Shown: one piece after another, positions 1 through 13,239 of the stretch
Position numbering within the stretch: position 1 is the first letter of the stretch
How the letters are laid out: the number at the start of each line of letters is the position of its first letter
Assembly (NCBI GenBank): GCA_028571685.1
Contig: CM053142.1
Location: 128,704,796-128,768,795, forward strand
Origin: Heterohyrax brucei
Lineage: Eukaryota > Chordata > Mammalia > Hyracoidea > Procaviidae
DNA: 64,000 nt
Reading direction: 5' to 3'
Notes under the pieces: model-generated
The model's input: only the letters and a program-made list of their open reading frames with translations
Told to the model about the DNA's origin: nothing
Databases searched by the model: none
Made by a program: the position numbers and the translations under genes

Positions 1-465
1 TGTAGCGTCTCCAAATTAGCGAGCTGCACAGCAAACAGACGGCCGGCAAGCAATGAGATGGTTCGTGTTTTGATGTTTTCTTTAATTACCATGTTTAATT
101 ATCTTACAAAATATAGATTGCATCTGTACCAATATTCGCTCAACATAACCAACAAGAATTTCATTGATAAGATGGAATTTCGTTGTTAGTGCTTTTTCTT
201 TGTGCTTGTAATTCAACCCTTTGAATTGCTGCAACCCCAGCAACATTTAAAACAAGTAACATTAATGCTTGGCAAAAGAAAGAGAATTGTTAAAAAAATT
301 AATAAGATAGATGGTTATGAAATTAATATGCAGAAAACCACCACATTTACATAAACAACAGCTAGTTAGAGTGATCACAGAAGAAAACACCCCATTTATA
401 ATAGCTAAAATAAAAGCTGTGGGAAAAGACAATAAAAAATATGCATGCTCTACATGTCATAACAA

Positions 466-631
466 GGAGCCCTGGTGGTGCAGTGTTTGAGCGCTCAGCT
501 GCAAACAGAGGTTGGATGCTCTGAGGGAAAAAGCTAAGGTCATCTGCTTCTGCTGTCACAGCTCTGGAAACACTGTGGGGGCAGTTCTGCTCTGTCCTGT
601 CTGGCTGCTGTGAGCTGGAACTGAGTCTGCT
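466..631 (+). repeat. AfroSINE, divergent
   Basis: Head ggagccctggtggtgcagtg is well kept; the middle is diverged and the tail (ctgctgtgagctggaactga) still matches the family. Confidence 0.85.
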
Positions 632-1655
632 GCAACCAGTTTGCTTTCACATGCAGGAACTAATATTCTAGTGGTCTTTCTTGCATAGGATAGCCAAACA
701 TTAAAAAGATACCAGTTTTCCCTAAGCTAATCTATAAAGCTAACAATTCCAATAAAAATGCCAATAGCATTTCTTGGGGGGGGGGGGCACAAGATATATA
801 CCTCATATTATTGCAAAAATACAATATGTATCCTTTCAAAGATCCTGCGAAAAGTTGTGTCCCTAACTTGCTCTTAAATCTGCTATGGAAGAACAGAGAG
901 TCAGACTGAAGTAGTAAGAGTTATGACCTTCGCCGTCATCGCCAGTCACAGACCAATCCGACACCCTGAAAACAAGAGCCAGGGTGAGAAGGCTGGCAAA
1001 GCTCCTATACCTACCCCTTGAAACTGGTCAGACTTTGTTTCTACTTGGACTTAGAAAAAAGGAGAGAAAGAGAGAGAGAGTAGCGGGGAGAGGGTATTCA
1101 GGCAGGCAGGCCTGCGGGTCTTGTAGGCCTATGACATTCAGAACCAGCATCTGACCATGTTAATGCTTTATAACACTGTTTTCTATAGAATAAAGGTACA
1201 ACATAATAAGTAGCATTATTCCGGTTTGGGAAATTTTCAGTGTTTGGAAACTCCTGCCTCGTTACTTATAGCTTACACCAGAAAAGAGGAACTACTCTTA
1301 ATTTTTGACAAATCCCTAAAATTCAGGGGTTAAAGGAACAGAGAATTACAAAGTGGACAGTTGTAACAACAGTTGCTGAAACAGAGGTGAGGACCATAAA
1401 GTGATGGTCATAGCTGAGTGTTAAGGGCACTCCCAGGAGTAGAGGGCCATGCTGGTGCTACCTGGAAGGCTTGGAATCAAGCTGGGAGGACGTGTTCTGG
1501 ATGGTTCCTCAGAGGACTGATTCCTGAGCTAAGCAGAGAAGAAGTCTCTTCAAGATGAACGGATGGGAAAAGGCGGCAAAGACAGAGGAAAAACAATGGT
1601 AGGGGATTGCACACATTCCTGGGGGTGCGAATCCTTCAGTTCAAATGGAAGCATT
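632..1655. other. Unassigned intronic sequence
   Basis: Apart from a G run and a short GA-rich stretch near 1060-1080, I recognise no gene or repeat family here. Confidence 0.5.
776..787. repeat. poly-G run
   Basis: Twelve consecutive G, unusually long for a mammalian intron; prone to slippage or sequencing error. Confidence 0.9.
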
Positions 1656-1766
1656 TTAATTCCGGCTACACATTGGAATCATCTGGAGAGCTCTCACAGT
1701 ATTGATGCTGGTACCCACTCAGACCGACTGAACCAGCATCCTTGTAGATGGAGAACTTGCATCTGA
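1656..1766 (+). mobile_element. MER5A-like hAT-Charlie fragment
   Basis: The stretch with cacattggaatcatctgg, a gagagctctca block and acccactcagaccgactgaa matches the MER5A consensus as I know it. It stops where the poly-T side of an antisense L1 begins. Confidence 0.7.
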
Positions 1767-3290
1767 ATTTTTTTTCACTTAAACTTTTTTGGAGAAATTT
1801 ACTTTGTTATCATTGTGGTTGAGAACATATATGCAAAAATATACAACAATTCAAGGGTCTACATGTACAACTGAGTGACAGTGGCTACATTCTGTGAGTT
1901 GTGTGATCGCTGTCACCCTCCTTGTCTGCGTTGGTCCTTCCCTGTTAACATAAAGTCACTGCCCTCTAAAGTTCCCATCTAGTCTTTTGAGTTGTCAGTC
2001 TGATCCTATACAGATAGACCTCAAAAGAGCATAAAGCTCAAGGTAAACAGTCTTGACTGCTTAAGCTAATCTACTGTTTGATTTTAAGGAGACTTCAGGG
2101 AATATTTTGGTTTAAGATGCAAAGATGATGTCAGGGCAGCAGTGTCAGGGGTTCAACCAGCTTCCATGGCTCCAGGAACTTTGGGATTCTACAAAAACAT
2201 AAAATTCTGTTCTACATTTTCCCTTTTTGGATTAACTCTGTAAAGAGTAACACAGAGAGATCCTTTGTACTTTGTACTTTACTCCCAATTTTCCCCAGTG
2301 GTAATGTCTACAGTATAATATCACAGCTAAGATTATCACCACTGGGATCTCACATGCCCTTTTACACCCATACCCTTCTCGCTCCTGCACCCCCTTCCTT
2401 AGTTACTGGAAACCCCTCATTTATTCCCTATTTTTATAATTTTTTCATTTCAAGATTGTTACATAAATGTAATCATACTGTTTGTACCTTTGGTGGCTGG
2501 CGTTTTTTCATTCTGCATAATTCTCTGGAGACTCATTCAAGGTATTTTATGTATCACTAGTTGTTCCTTTTTGTTACTGAATAGTATTCCAGGATATGAA
2601 TGTATCACAGTTTAACCATTTGCCCACTGAAAGACATGTTGGTCATTTCTTGTTTTGTGTTATTCCAAATAAAGATTCTATAAACAGCCATATACAGGTT
2701 TTTGAGGACTACATGTAATCCTTTCTCTGGGAAAAATGCCTAGAATGATTGCTGGGTAATACAGTATAGTTCCATATTTAGTTTTTTAATAAATTGCCAC
2801 TGTTTTCCAGAGTGATTATATGATTTTATATTTAAACCAGCAAAGTATGAGTCATACAGTTTCTCTGCATCCTTGTCAGCATTTGATGTTGCCATTATTT
2901 TTCTTTATTTTAGTCATTCTGATAAGTGTGTGTCATTGTGGTTTTAATTTGTATTTCCCCAGCAGCTAGTGATGCTGAATATCTTTTCATGTACTTGTTT
3001 GCCATTTGTATATCCCTTTGCTGAAATGTCTCACTACGTCTTTTGGTCATTCTCTATCTGTATTTTTTCTTGTTTTATTTTCATTTTTTACTATTAAGTT
3101 ATGAGAGTTGTTATGTATTCTAGACACTATCTTTGTTGAATATGTGGTTTGCAAATGTTTTTCCCACTCTGTTGCTTTTTTACCCCTCATCTTAACAAGA
3201 TCTGTCACAAAGCAAAAGTCTTTAATTTTGATGAATTCAATTTATCAATTATTCATTTTATGAACCGTGCTTTTGTTAAGTATAAGAACA
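1767..3290 (-). mobile_element. Old L1 (L1M-type) 3' region, antisense
   Basis: Begins with a T-run, as expected for an antisense poly-A tail. From about 2240 it reads as the reverse complement of an old L1 3' end: 'tactgaatagtattccagga', 'ttgcccactgaaagacatgt', and near the right end 'tttaattttgatgaattcaa'. No open reverse-transcriptase frame survives. The first 470 bp fit less clearly and could belong to another element. Confidence 0.7.
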
Positions 3291-4732
3291 CTTGACTGAG
3301 TCATGGATCCTGAAAAATTTTTCCTGTTTTTTTCCTAGAAGTCTGACAGTTTCGTGGCTTACATCTAAATCTCTAATCTTACATGCCCTGTCTAGCTGCA
3401 CTGCCCATGCAGGCAGGCTGTGCCTCAAACTGCCAGGTAACCATCAGACTGCTAAGAAAGACAGCACCCCACCCCAGCACACCAACCATTCTGTGTGTCC
3501 ACATGTATCTGTGGTCGAGCTGAAAACATGAGACACAGTGCTGGCAAAGTGAAAACCATTATTATTACTTATAGAAAGGAAACAAAACAATAACAGATTC
3601 CCAAATGGGAAACGCTTACCCTTCCCCAAACTACCCATGGCTCAGGTCAGATGCCGTGTTCACGTCACTTCTGCTCTGGCTACAGGCATGATGTGAGGGC
3701 AGTCTGCACAGCTCCGGAAGCTTTTGCTCTGTGGCTAGGCCTCACTAGTTCTCTGCTGCCAGCCCCTTACAAGGAACCCAGGCTAGCAGGGTTTCTTGCC
3801 ATCACAGTACATTGGATCATGCTGCCCAGGGAGGCAGCAGGCATGTAGGCCCTGTAATGGGCACACTGAGACCACTCTTGCTCTCCACAGGCAAATGTTA
3901 CAACTCTTTTAGCTCTGCCAGTAAGACTCTTGCCCCAAAGGTACTCATTCTTACTGTGTCAGCTAGTACGCTCATCACTGCTGTCTCTCATGGCCTTACA
4001 CGCCATCTTCAGCGTTACTACTTGTCTTCTGGGCCTTTGAGGTTCTCTGTGCAGGCACTCTGGGGCCTTGGTCCAAAGGACATGCTCAGCTCCAAACCAT
4101 TCTAGGTGGGAATGAAGAACCCAGGAACCCATGAGGGGCGGACCATCAGACAAGCCTCCTCCTTGTCAATTTCAAGGCTTGGTCCTCCTACTAGGACTAC
4201 AGACTAAGCAGCCCTCTTGGTAGGCCACAAATCACTCAGTTTACATATTAATCAGTCAATCTCTTGCAAGATGTTACCTGGTCAATTATTTTGTGAGAGT
4301 TACAAAACCACAGTTGCAAAGGCCATATAAAAGCATTCACTGCACCATATCCATTTTGAATTAATTTTTGAGGGAGACACAGTCATACTTGACATCTGTG
4401 ATAGTTCAGTTCCAACATCAGGCCACACACTGCATTACTTTCAATGACATCAGATCTTTCCTGGGCTCAGTTTTTGGTAGTTGCTGTGATAAAAAGCAAG
4501 TTGGTGTGAAAAATCAGAGTGGGACAGGAAATGAGTGTAGCAGTATCTAACGTGGTCTGAAGGTTTGAGAAACTGCACAGTGCCCAATAAGCATATACAT
4601 CTCATTAGTAAGTACTTGTAGAGAATGAAACTTTTTTTCCCATTTATTTTATACGTATTATTATTTTCAAATAGCTATTAAGTTGGTAGCACAAAATCCT
4701 GACTAAATTGTTTGGACGTAATTTCTTAGTAA
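3291..4732. other. Unassigned; possible decayed LTR
   Basis: About 3390-4330 is GC-richer than its surroundings and has the look of an antisense LTR, but I could not fix TG/CA ends or a target duplication. I do not assign a family. Confidence 0.3.
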
Positions 4733-4931
4733 GGAGCCCTGACTGAACAATAGTTAAGTGCTCAATTGATAAACAAATGGCTGGTGGATTGAACCCACCC
4801 AGGGACTTTGCAGAGAAAAATCTGCAGATCTGCCCCTGTAAAGATTAGTCAAGAAATCCCTTGGAGGAGTTCTGCTCTATCATGTGTGGTTGCTGTGAGC
4901 TAGACTCTACTTGATGACACCCAACAACAAC
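4733..4931 (+). repeat. AfroSINE
   Basis: Head ggagccctgactgaacaata is decayed. The central ggattgaacccacccaggga and the RTE-like tail gatgacacccaacaacaac identify it. Confidence 0.85.
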
Positions 4932-5387
4932 TACTTAATAATGGAATTATTAGTAATCCATTTAGCCTAAAGGCATGGTGAAAAAAATTACTGAGACCTT
5001 AAGGACTATGTGAACCAAGAAATTTGGAAAATTCTTCCCTGTCTCCATTTAGCTGGTGGAAGAAGAAAGAGAACTCTCCGAAAAGCTATCAGCAAATGCT
5101 TCTTTTCACATCTCAAGTGCAAGATTGTGTGACATATCCACACCTGGCTTCAACGTAGGCTGAGAACCGGAGTCTAGGAAGATGCTCGGGCAACAAGGCT
5201 AAGAGATTTGGGGGATAAAAGACTGAAATCCATCAGTGACTGTGGACAGCATGTACTCTAGGCATATCAATGAAGAAGATTTGCCGTGAGAGGCAGACAC
5301 CAATTAAAATGTGAAGACTGAGAGACAGTAAGGGTCAAGTGGACTTCAAGTTTTATGGCTTCTTTGGGAGATCCTGGTGTCCCTCAA
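4932..5387. other. Unassigned intronic sequence
   Basis: No gene or recognisable repeat. Confidence 0.5.
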
Positions 5388-5594
5388 GGGAAGCCTGGTT
5401 CCACAGTGGTTACGGACTTGGCTGCTAACTAAAAATCTGGCAGTTCAAACCTTCCAGTGGCTGAGCAGGAGAAAGGTGTGGCAGTCAGCTTCCACAAACA
5501 CTACAACCTTGGAAACTCTGCAGAGCAGTTCTACTCTGTCCAATAGGGTCACTACTAGTTAGAATCAACTCAGTGGCGGTGAGTTTTGGTTCTA
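5388..5594 (+). repeat. AfroSINE
   Basis: Contains 'cacagtggttacggacttgg', 'ggctgctaactaaaaatctg' and a tail ending caactcagtggcggtgagtt. Confidence 0.88.
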
Positions 5595-5984
5595 GTGTCT
5601 TTCACTGAAATAGAGAATTGAGAAAATGAGAAGGTTTGCGTTGCTGTGAGTGACTAGAACGGGGACAGGCACATGATTTAAAATCATATAGGGAGAAGCT
5701 ACGTGAGATTAAATACCAGGGAAGACCTAGTCTTAATTTTCTTCACACCCCAACCAAAGTGGTTTATAAGCCCTTTGCCCATACTTATAAAAAAAACAAA
5801 ATGCATTTTAAAAGCACCCATGACACAAATTCAGCAAGACAGGTATTAGTGAGGCTGTTTCCCTCTTGAAGTTCCACCAACTGCATAGCCAAGTGCGTAG
5901 ATGCTTTTTAAATATTAGAAAGAATAAAACGGAAATACAGATGATGAGAACTTTATTCACTAAGTCACAGATTCTGAGCAGGTG

Positions 5985-6092
5985 ACAACAGAGATAGTAT
6001 TTTGTTCCCTGCTGTATCTCCAGTGCCTACAATGGTACCTGGTACATTCTCAGGTGTTTTCCTGATAGCTGCTGAATGAATGAACACATCAG
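5985..6092 (+). mobile_element. L2 3' end
   Basis: 'tgctgtatctccagtgccta' followed by 'ggtacctggtacattctcag' and a gaatgaatga end is the classic L2 3' terminus. Confidence 0.75.
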
Positions 6093-6749
6093 TTACAATA
6101 CAGGGAAGTATGACCAGGTAATGAGCACTGTCTTATGGCAAAGAGAAGCATTGCTGGATTGTGCTGAAGCAAGATGATAAAGGAGCAGAATTTGAAAAGG
6201 AATAGATAGTTAGTTCCCTAAGCTTATTTGGTTGGTTTACAAATGCCTTAGTAAGGAGGACTGGTGCTCATACCAGAGTACTGTAGCTATATCTGTGTAT
6301 TTTTTTTTGTACAAAATATCATTGCTCACCCCACAGTTTTATCTGTATATCACTTTTAGTGGTGCCACTAGGAACTTTATCCTCCCTCAGTAAACAAACC
6401 GATGCCTTTTCCAACGCTCATTTCAAGCTCCTCCTAACACTTCCTGGTTCAGCAAAGCTGCTGGGATCAGAGCTGGGCTTTTGTGATGAACTGTAACATT
6501 TTTAGCCTCAGTTCTTGCCACCCAGACCAGCAGAGAAAAATCTTTTGACACTTTCTACCCCTGCATAGCGACATGAGGGGTGTATGAGGACTTCTCTCAT
6601 CCCCTGGGAGTCTATGCACAAGTTAGAATAATGGCAGGGGTGTACAGCACATAAATATTACCCAGTATAAATAGTCTGTGAAACCAAATTACCGCTGGTT
6701 TATCTCACACAGTGACAGGAAGGGTTAGATTAATATCTGTGTGCTGTCT
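6093..6749. other. Unassigned intronic sequence
   Basis: No gene or repeat recognised between the L2 end and the RTE tail. Confidence 0.5.
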
Positions 6750-6986
6750 TGTTGTTAGGAGTCATGAGTCAGTTCTGACTTACAGTGACCCTGTGACAAA
6801 AGAACAAACACTGCCTGGTCCCTGCACTACCATCACAATTGCTGCTATGTTTGAGCCCACCGCTGCAGTCACTGTACCAATCTATCTCACTGAGGATCTT
6901 CCCCATTTTTGCTGACCCTCTACTTTACCAAGCATAATGGTCCAGCCTCTTTTGATGACATGCCAATAGTAAGTAAGACAAACGTC
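6750..6986 (-). mobile_element. RTE LINE 3' end, antisense
   Basis: Starts gttgttaggagtcatgagtc, the reverse complement of the RTE tail, and continues through 'gctgaccctctactttacca', complementary to the last part of the RTE reading frame. About 240 bp; 5'-truncated. Confidence 0.8.
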
Positions 6987-7617
6987 TATATGAAGAATTC
7001 CAGTGAAGTGTGGTTAACACACAGCAGGACCCAGGAGCTTGAAGGATAGCAGCAGCTCAACCTGCAGTCCCACAAATGGTCCCTATAAGCTGTGGATCAC
7101 AAGCATTCTTCTCCAAGTAGTGTTCCTTACAGGCTTAGAGGGTTGGGTTCCTCTTTAGATGAAAGTGGGGAATTCGCTTGTACTATTACTATCATTTTCA
7201 CTCTACAGTTGAAGACATGGACGTACATTTAAGTTGCTTAACAAATTAATACACTCAGGCAGAAAACTTTTATTTGTGCATGTCTTTTTGGCTAGTATTT
7301 AATGTTAAATAATTATTTAGATATGAAAAATAAGAGCTACTGTGCTAATAAGATTACAGTGATCAGATGGCCTGGTCTGGAATTCCAGCTGAACAAACGG
7401 GGATGAAAGGTATGTCTTACTCAGCTGGATGAGAGAGAAGGGAACACTGAAGGGGACAGGGAAGGCCCTGTGGCACCAGCAGAGATCTGCTCACCAGTCA
7501 GACAGGTCACTTACCTGCTGTCCATGATAGTGGGCCAAATCTCATTTAGGGACTACTGCTCCTTCAAAAATAATTGAGAGATCAGTGCTTGGGGTCCTAT
7601 ACCCATAAGGGGAACAA
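6987..7617. other. Unassigned intronic sequence
   Basis: No gene or repeat recognised. Confidence 0.5.
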
Positions 7618-7773
7618 GTAAAAATCAAACCCACTGTTATCGAGGTGATTCCATCCCATAGCAACCCAATAGGTCAGAGTAGAACTGTCACATAGGGTTT
7701 CCAAGGAACAGCTGGTATACTCAAACTACCTTCTGGTTAGCATCTGAGCTCTTAATCACTGCTCTACCAGGGG
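7618..7773 (-). repeat. AfroSINE, antisense
   Basis: Reverse-complement tail aaaatcaaacccactgttat, core 'agagtagaactgtcacatag' and terminal ctctaccagggg head. Confidence 0.88.
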
Positions 7774-7959
7774 AAGGGCAAAATTCAGTAAGATATCGGA
7801 CTTCTTGAATAATCAGGGAAAAGTAAAACTTAGAGTTACACTTGGCTGGCCTCCTCTTTTCATGGATATCTGAAGTATTCGTGAAACCAGGATGGAGCTA
7901 GACAACTTGTCTAAACAGAGAAATACAATGAAGAAATCCCAGACACTTACTGAAGATAG

Positions 7960-8080
7960 CTGTCATTATAAAGCAGTTTATATTTTGTAAAAGGCACTTG
8001 TATCCATAACACTTCTATTTTATAGATTAGGAAACTGAGATTTGAAAATTAGGTTCCTTTTGTTAAGCAGAACTTTGTGT
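7960..8080 (-). repeat. MIR, antisense, probable
   Basis: 'ttttatagattaggaaactg' is the antisense core of MIR. Confidence 0.6.
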
Positions 8081-9297
8081 CTATTCTAAGAACATGAAAT
8101 TGCCTCCATTTATAACTGAAGGCATAAATTCCGAGACCCATCATAAAATAATGGCAAAATAATCAATACAACAGTGTTCAGATTTAGTACTACTGAGAAA
8201 AAGGCTGAAAAATGAGGCCAGTGTTAGGCAAACTCCAAACCATTAAGGTAACAATATATCAGTCCCTTTCATTTTGTAACAAATGCCTGTGTGTCAGAAA
8301 TATTTATTTGACTCGATCCCACGCACCCCTGCACTCACCGTGAGACTTGATCCATTTTCAAAGAAGGGAACAGATGGAAAACCAACAGTGTAGTTACTGC
8401 AGATGACCAAAAGGCAAGGCAGCAAGGGAGCTTGTGGACTCTCCTGATGGAGACAGCTAGACAGTCTGCTGCAGGTTCTGAGTTTTATTAGTGCCCTACT
8501 GTAACCCCATTAGAATTAGAGGAGGCTGGGATGCGCACATCCAGGACAGCGTTCGCATCCTCCTTCTGGCTTCCTCCATCCTAACAAGTAATGAGGAGTG
8601 CAGCCTTCTCTTCTGGCCTTTCTCCTTATCCAGCTCTTTCCTTCTGCTTGAATGAGAAACAACTACATTTGTATCCCAAAAGAAAAGCTCCCCATTAGAA
8701 TGACTAGTAAGGGAAGGAGTAGATAAACCAGAGTCGCTACTCTTTCCTCTTTGGCTTAGCCCTTCGCATCAGTACTTCCATCCCCACACACCACATTTCC
8801 TTCCTAGACAGAACTATTTTCTAGCCTCACTTTCACTATAAGATGCTTCAGTCCTAACCATTCACTTTTATTTCCCTCTCTCCCACTGAGTATCTGTTGA
8901 TCATTTGGTAAGTGCTAGGCACCTTGCTATCTAGGAATAAATGAGATAGACTTAGTCCCCGCCTCGAGGAATTTATATTCTAGAAAGAACTATGTATCTT
9001 AAGCAATTAAAATCATAACAAATATGATTAGTGATTATTGGTGAAACAAAGAGGATGGTTCTAATCTGAGGGACAATTCTTGAAAAATATTTGTAACTAG
9101 TTCACCTTGTATAAATCACTAAACTCATTCTGGACCTGAATCTCTGAACTGTTAGACAAGAGAATGGAACTATATAGTTTTAAAATGCCCATATTTCACT
9201 GACTTCAAGATGTGATCACTTTTAAGGTACAGTACATTTATTTAAGTTACCATTAAGAAAGTATTGGCTGGCAATTTAATTATACCATAATGCTTTC
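8081..9297. other. Unassigned sequence with one ancient repeat-like stretch
   Basis: About 8890-9000 ('gtaagtgctaggcaccttgc' and 'gaatttatattctagaaaga') resembles a widespread ancient mammalian repeat whose family I cannot name. The rest is unassigned. Confidence 0.45.
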
Positions 9298-9465
9298 CGG
9301 CAACCCTGGTGGCGTAGTAGGTTAAGTGCTATGTCTGCTAACCAAAAAGTCAGCAGTTCAAACCAGCCAGGCACTCCTTGGAAACTCTGTGTGGCAGTTC
9401 TACTGTGTCTTGTAGGGTCTCTATGAGTTGGAATCCAGTTGACAGCCGTGGGTTTTAGTGGACTG
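9298..9465 (+). repeat. AfroSINE with target-site duplication
   Basis: Full-length copy from caaccctggtggcgtagtag to the ggttttagtgg tail. AATGCTTTC flanks it at 9289-9297 and 9466-9474, so both ends are set by the sequence. Confidence 0.95.
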
Positions 9466-9689
9466 AATGCTTTCTAATTACTAAAACTCTTTATTTTATA
9501 CTTAACAAAGAACTACAAGTGCATACATGAAAAGGAAAGAGTAAGTGAAATAAATTGTTTAAGGTATTTCTACAACTTCACATTCCCATTCTGACCCATG
9601 GTCACCAATGCCACATTTTCCACAGAACACTGTCATCTGGGCCATCAGGAGCACCAGTGACACAACATTTCTAAAACAGTACTTTGCCT

Positions 9690-10915
9690 GTCCACAATAA
9701 AAAAGATGGAATCAACCCAGGAGCTCATCAAAGAATAAATGGATAAAACAAATTATGGTATATTCATCTGATGAAATACTACGAACTGATAAAGAATAAG
9801 GATGAATTTGTGAAATGTCTTATAACATGGAGGAATCTGGAAGGCATTATGCTGAGTGAAATTAATCCGTCACTAAAGACCACTATTATAAGAACTCAGG
9901 AAAAGGTTTAAACACACAAGAATACATTCTTTGATGGTTATGAAGGTGAGGAGGAATGAAGGGAGTATTCACTGACTTGACAGCAGACAAGAATTATTTG
10001 AGGTGAAGGGAAAGACCACACACGATACAGCAGAAGTCAGCACAACTGGACGAAACCAAAAACTAAGAAGTTTCCGGAACACAACCAAATACTTCCAAGG
10101 ACAGAGTAACAGGGGTAAGGGTCTGGGAACCATGGTTTCAGAGGACATGTAGGTCAATTGGCATAACACAATTCAAGAAAATGTTCTGCATTTCACTATG
10201 GTGAGTGGCATCTGGGGTCTTAAAAGCTAATAAGTGCCCATCTAAGAACCATCAATTGGTCCCAATCCACCTAGAGCAGAGAGAATGAAGAATGCCAAAG
10301 ACAAAAGCAAAAGATGACCCTAAGAGACAGAAAGGGCCACATAAACAAGTGCCACCATCAGCATGAACTGGAAGAACCAGATGGTACCCGGCTACTACCA
10401 GTGACTGCTGTGACAGAATTACAACAAAGAGTCCCTGACAGAGCAGAAGAGATGTGGGGAGCAGAACTCAAACTCTAGTAAAAAGACCAGATTTCATAGT
10501 CCAACAGACTAGACGGTCCCCAGAAGACGGCTCCCGGGCTCTCTGTCAGTCCACTATTGAAACCATTCCTGAAGCTAACTCTCCAGAGAAGGATTGGACG
10601 GGTCTATGAGACATATAGTAACACTGGCAAAGAGTGTCCCATTCGACAGCACTTGGCTTGGCTGGCTGGCAAAGAGTGTGCTCCTTGGCTTAAGTAGATA
10701 ACCTGAGACTAAGTGGGCAGCTGCTGGCCAGAGGTGAGATGAGAAGGCAGAGAAGGACACGAGTTTGGCTGAACGGACACAGGAAATACAGGGTGGAGGA
10801 GTGTGCTGTTACAGTGCGGGGAGAGCAACTAGGGTCACCTAACAAAGACTGTATGTGTTTTTATATGAGAAAGTGACTTGAATAGCAAACCTTCACTTAA
10901 AGCACAATGAAACTA
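9690..10915 (+). mobile_element. L1 3' UTR (5'-truncated L1)
   Basis: Opens with the conserved L1 stretch 'tatggtatattcatctgatg' and 'gcattatgctgagtgaaatt'. It continues through a long non-coding 3' UTR and ends near 'cttcacttaaagcacaatga'. The middle is similar to another fragment at 35372-35727, which points to one lineage-specific L1 family. Confidence 0.75.
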
Positions 10916-11084
10916 AAAAGTGTTTTGCTATCGTAGCTTGGATTTTCTTCGAAGTTGCTGAGACTCATTTGCAAGACTGATGCTTATACTTCCTTGATTT
11001 CACTGGAAAATGTTATCAGACGTTTCAAACAATGTATATTCCTTCTTCAAATGCTTCTTAAATATAAATCTATAAAATGAATAA

Positions 11085-11288
11085 AGCAGTTTCCATTGAG
11101 TTGATCCCAACTTGTGACAACCCTATTTGTGTCAAACTAGAACTGTGCTCCACAGGGTTTTTTCAATGGCCGATTTTTCAAAAGCAGATCACCAGTCCTT
11201 TCTTCAGTGGCATCTCTGGGTGGACTCAAACCTCTTAACCTCTTGGTTAGCTGCTCAGCATGTTAATTATGTGGAACACCAAGGACTC
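11085..11288 (-). repeat. AfroSINE, longer variant, antisense
   Basis: 'tttccattgagttgatccca', then an extra segment with 'agcagatcaccagtcctttc' and 'ggtggactcaaacctcttaa', ending in a decayed head. The extra segment marks the longer SINE type. Confidence 0.85.
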
Positions 11289-13079
11289 TGAAAATGACTC
11301 TGAAATTTCCAAGTCCTTCACTGGTGCAAGCTTTTTCCAAGACCTTGGGAGAAGTCCTAAGAATGTGTTCACATGCTTTTGCAAAGTTTGAAACAGATAT
11401 TTATATATTGTGAAAGAACTCCCTTATCCAAACTGTATAAGCTTCAGGCACTATAAAATCTAGATTGATACATACACATTAACTACAATAAAAAGAAAAT
11501 GAATCTGAAGAACTGAATTCTTGAATGTAAGCATGAAACATTAAAACAAGTTGTAGTGCATTATGAGTTGTGAAAGTCATTGTCACATAAGAAGTATAAG
11601 ATATTTACTGATTTATATTGAGTTAGTGACCTGCTGAACCTTCATCAAAAGGCCACACCAGTCCCAGAGAATGACAGCTTTGTGTTGAAATTCATGAGAA
11701 ATAGGCCCTGCTGAAATATCTAGAGAAAACAGCTCGCTGGTTTTTGTATTTGTTTGTTTTGATTAATCTTGCTCAACTTCGTGATATATGTGTGCATATG
11801 GGCAGATTTTTCTTATGTCTGAAGTCTGGACACATATTTCCTGAAAAACATATTACCACTGTCTTTTTTTTTTTTCCCACTGCATATCTGCCTTTAACAG
11901 ATTCATCATGTGGTCTAAATACAATATCCACTCTTGTTACCCAGCATGCACAGAATAGTTTCCCTTTAAAAGCACAATGCCCTATCAACGCCTTTAAAAT
12001 CTATTAAAGAAAATCTCACCAAGCCCAAAGGAGTATCACAATAATTGCTTCTCTTACCTAGGTGAAAAAGGACATATCGGTCAACTAAAGAAGTCCAGAA
12101 GCAATTAACACCTCAATGTTCTCTGGGAAATTCCCTGAATTAAAGAAATGACAAAAGTGTTCCATGGTGATTGCATTTGTAATACTTAGTCACCGGCACT
12201 GCTGCAGAGTGCCTCAGTCAACAGGAGTTAGGTGTGTACGTGACACAGGGTGTGTCTGGATATTTGCACAAGCAGCACATGTGGTTACTCGGCCAGACAT
12301 TTCAAGGCTGAATCCAGAAATGGAGCTGGCATATGCACCTATGAAATCAATATGCAATCTACTTATGTATTAAATCAATAACTTCACAGGTATAAAAACA
12401 CATTTCTGGTTTCTGTGCTGCCACTACCAGAATTGCCTTACCAGTCTTCTTCCAGGGCAGGGCTATTAAACAGACGGGTTGTATTCACTGGGTCTACTAC
12501 ACAAACATCCGAGGGATCTGACTGAGGTGTGGAGTGCTTCAGGTAAGACCCTCATTTGCCAGCAGCAAGATCTACAGACTGCCTAATTCATCATCTCTGC
12601 TTTTCCAAAAAAGACTTAGTAATGTTACGTGGCTTTTATAGAGTGCAGTTAGTACACAAACCTGGTGGGGATTGGGAGCAGCAGCAGAGAATGGAGTCTG
12701 GAGCCCTTTTCCTCAGGAATAGAAGAGCTTGCAAATCTTAGTAGAGAGAAAATGTAATTCTCTTCTTCTTTTCCAACCCACACCCACTCTTGCTGTCCTA
12801 TAAAGAACAGAATTCTCAGAGAAAGCCATATAGAATGTTCTAGTCCTCATTTTTCCAAGGTGAAATCAGCTTATAAGAAGACAATCAGCAATGAATGCAG
12901 AAAGACAGCTGAGGACATTGTGAGAAAGGAGGAGGGCAGTTTGCCCCCTGGCCTGGCTACTACAGGTGAAACAACAGATGATCTTAAGGCTCATCATGCT
13001 CAAACCTGTCCTTGCAGGGCTTTTCTTTACTACATGCCTATAGGCAGTTGGAATTACTCAACGGCAATGGGTTTTTTAA
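11289..13079. other. Unassigned intronic sequence
   Basis: No gene recognised. A short SINE-tail remnant (actcaacggcaatgggtttt) lies near 13057-13077 with no clear head. A T-run lies near 11864-11876. Confidence 0.5.
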
Positions 13080-13239
13080 TAGTCACCTATGCAAACCCTG
13101 GTAGTGTAGCAGTTAACAGCTGCTGTAGCTGCTAACCAAAAGGTTGGCAGTTCAAATCCACTAAGCATTCCTTGGAAATCCCATGGGGCACTTCTAATAT
13201 GTCCTACAGGCTTGCTATGAGTCAGAATCAATTCGACAG

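Noticed and set aside
3390-4330. Possible complete ERV LTR
   Set aside because: No TG/CA ends or target duplication found; kept only as unassigned.
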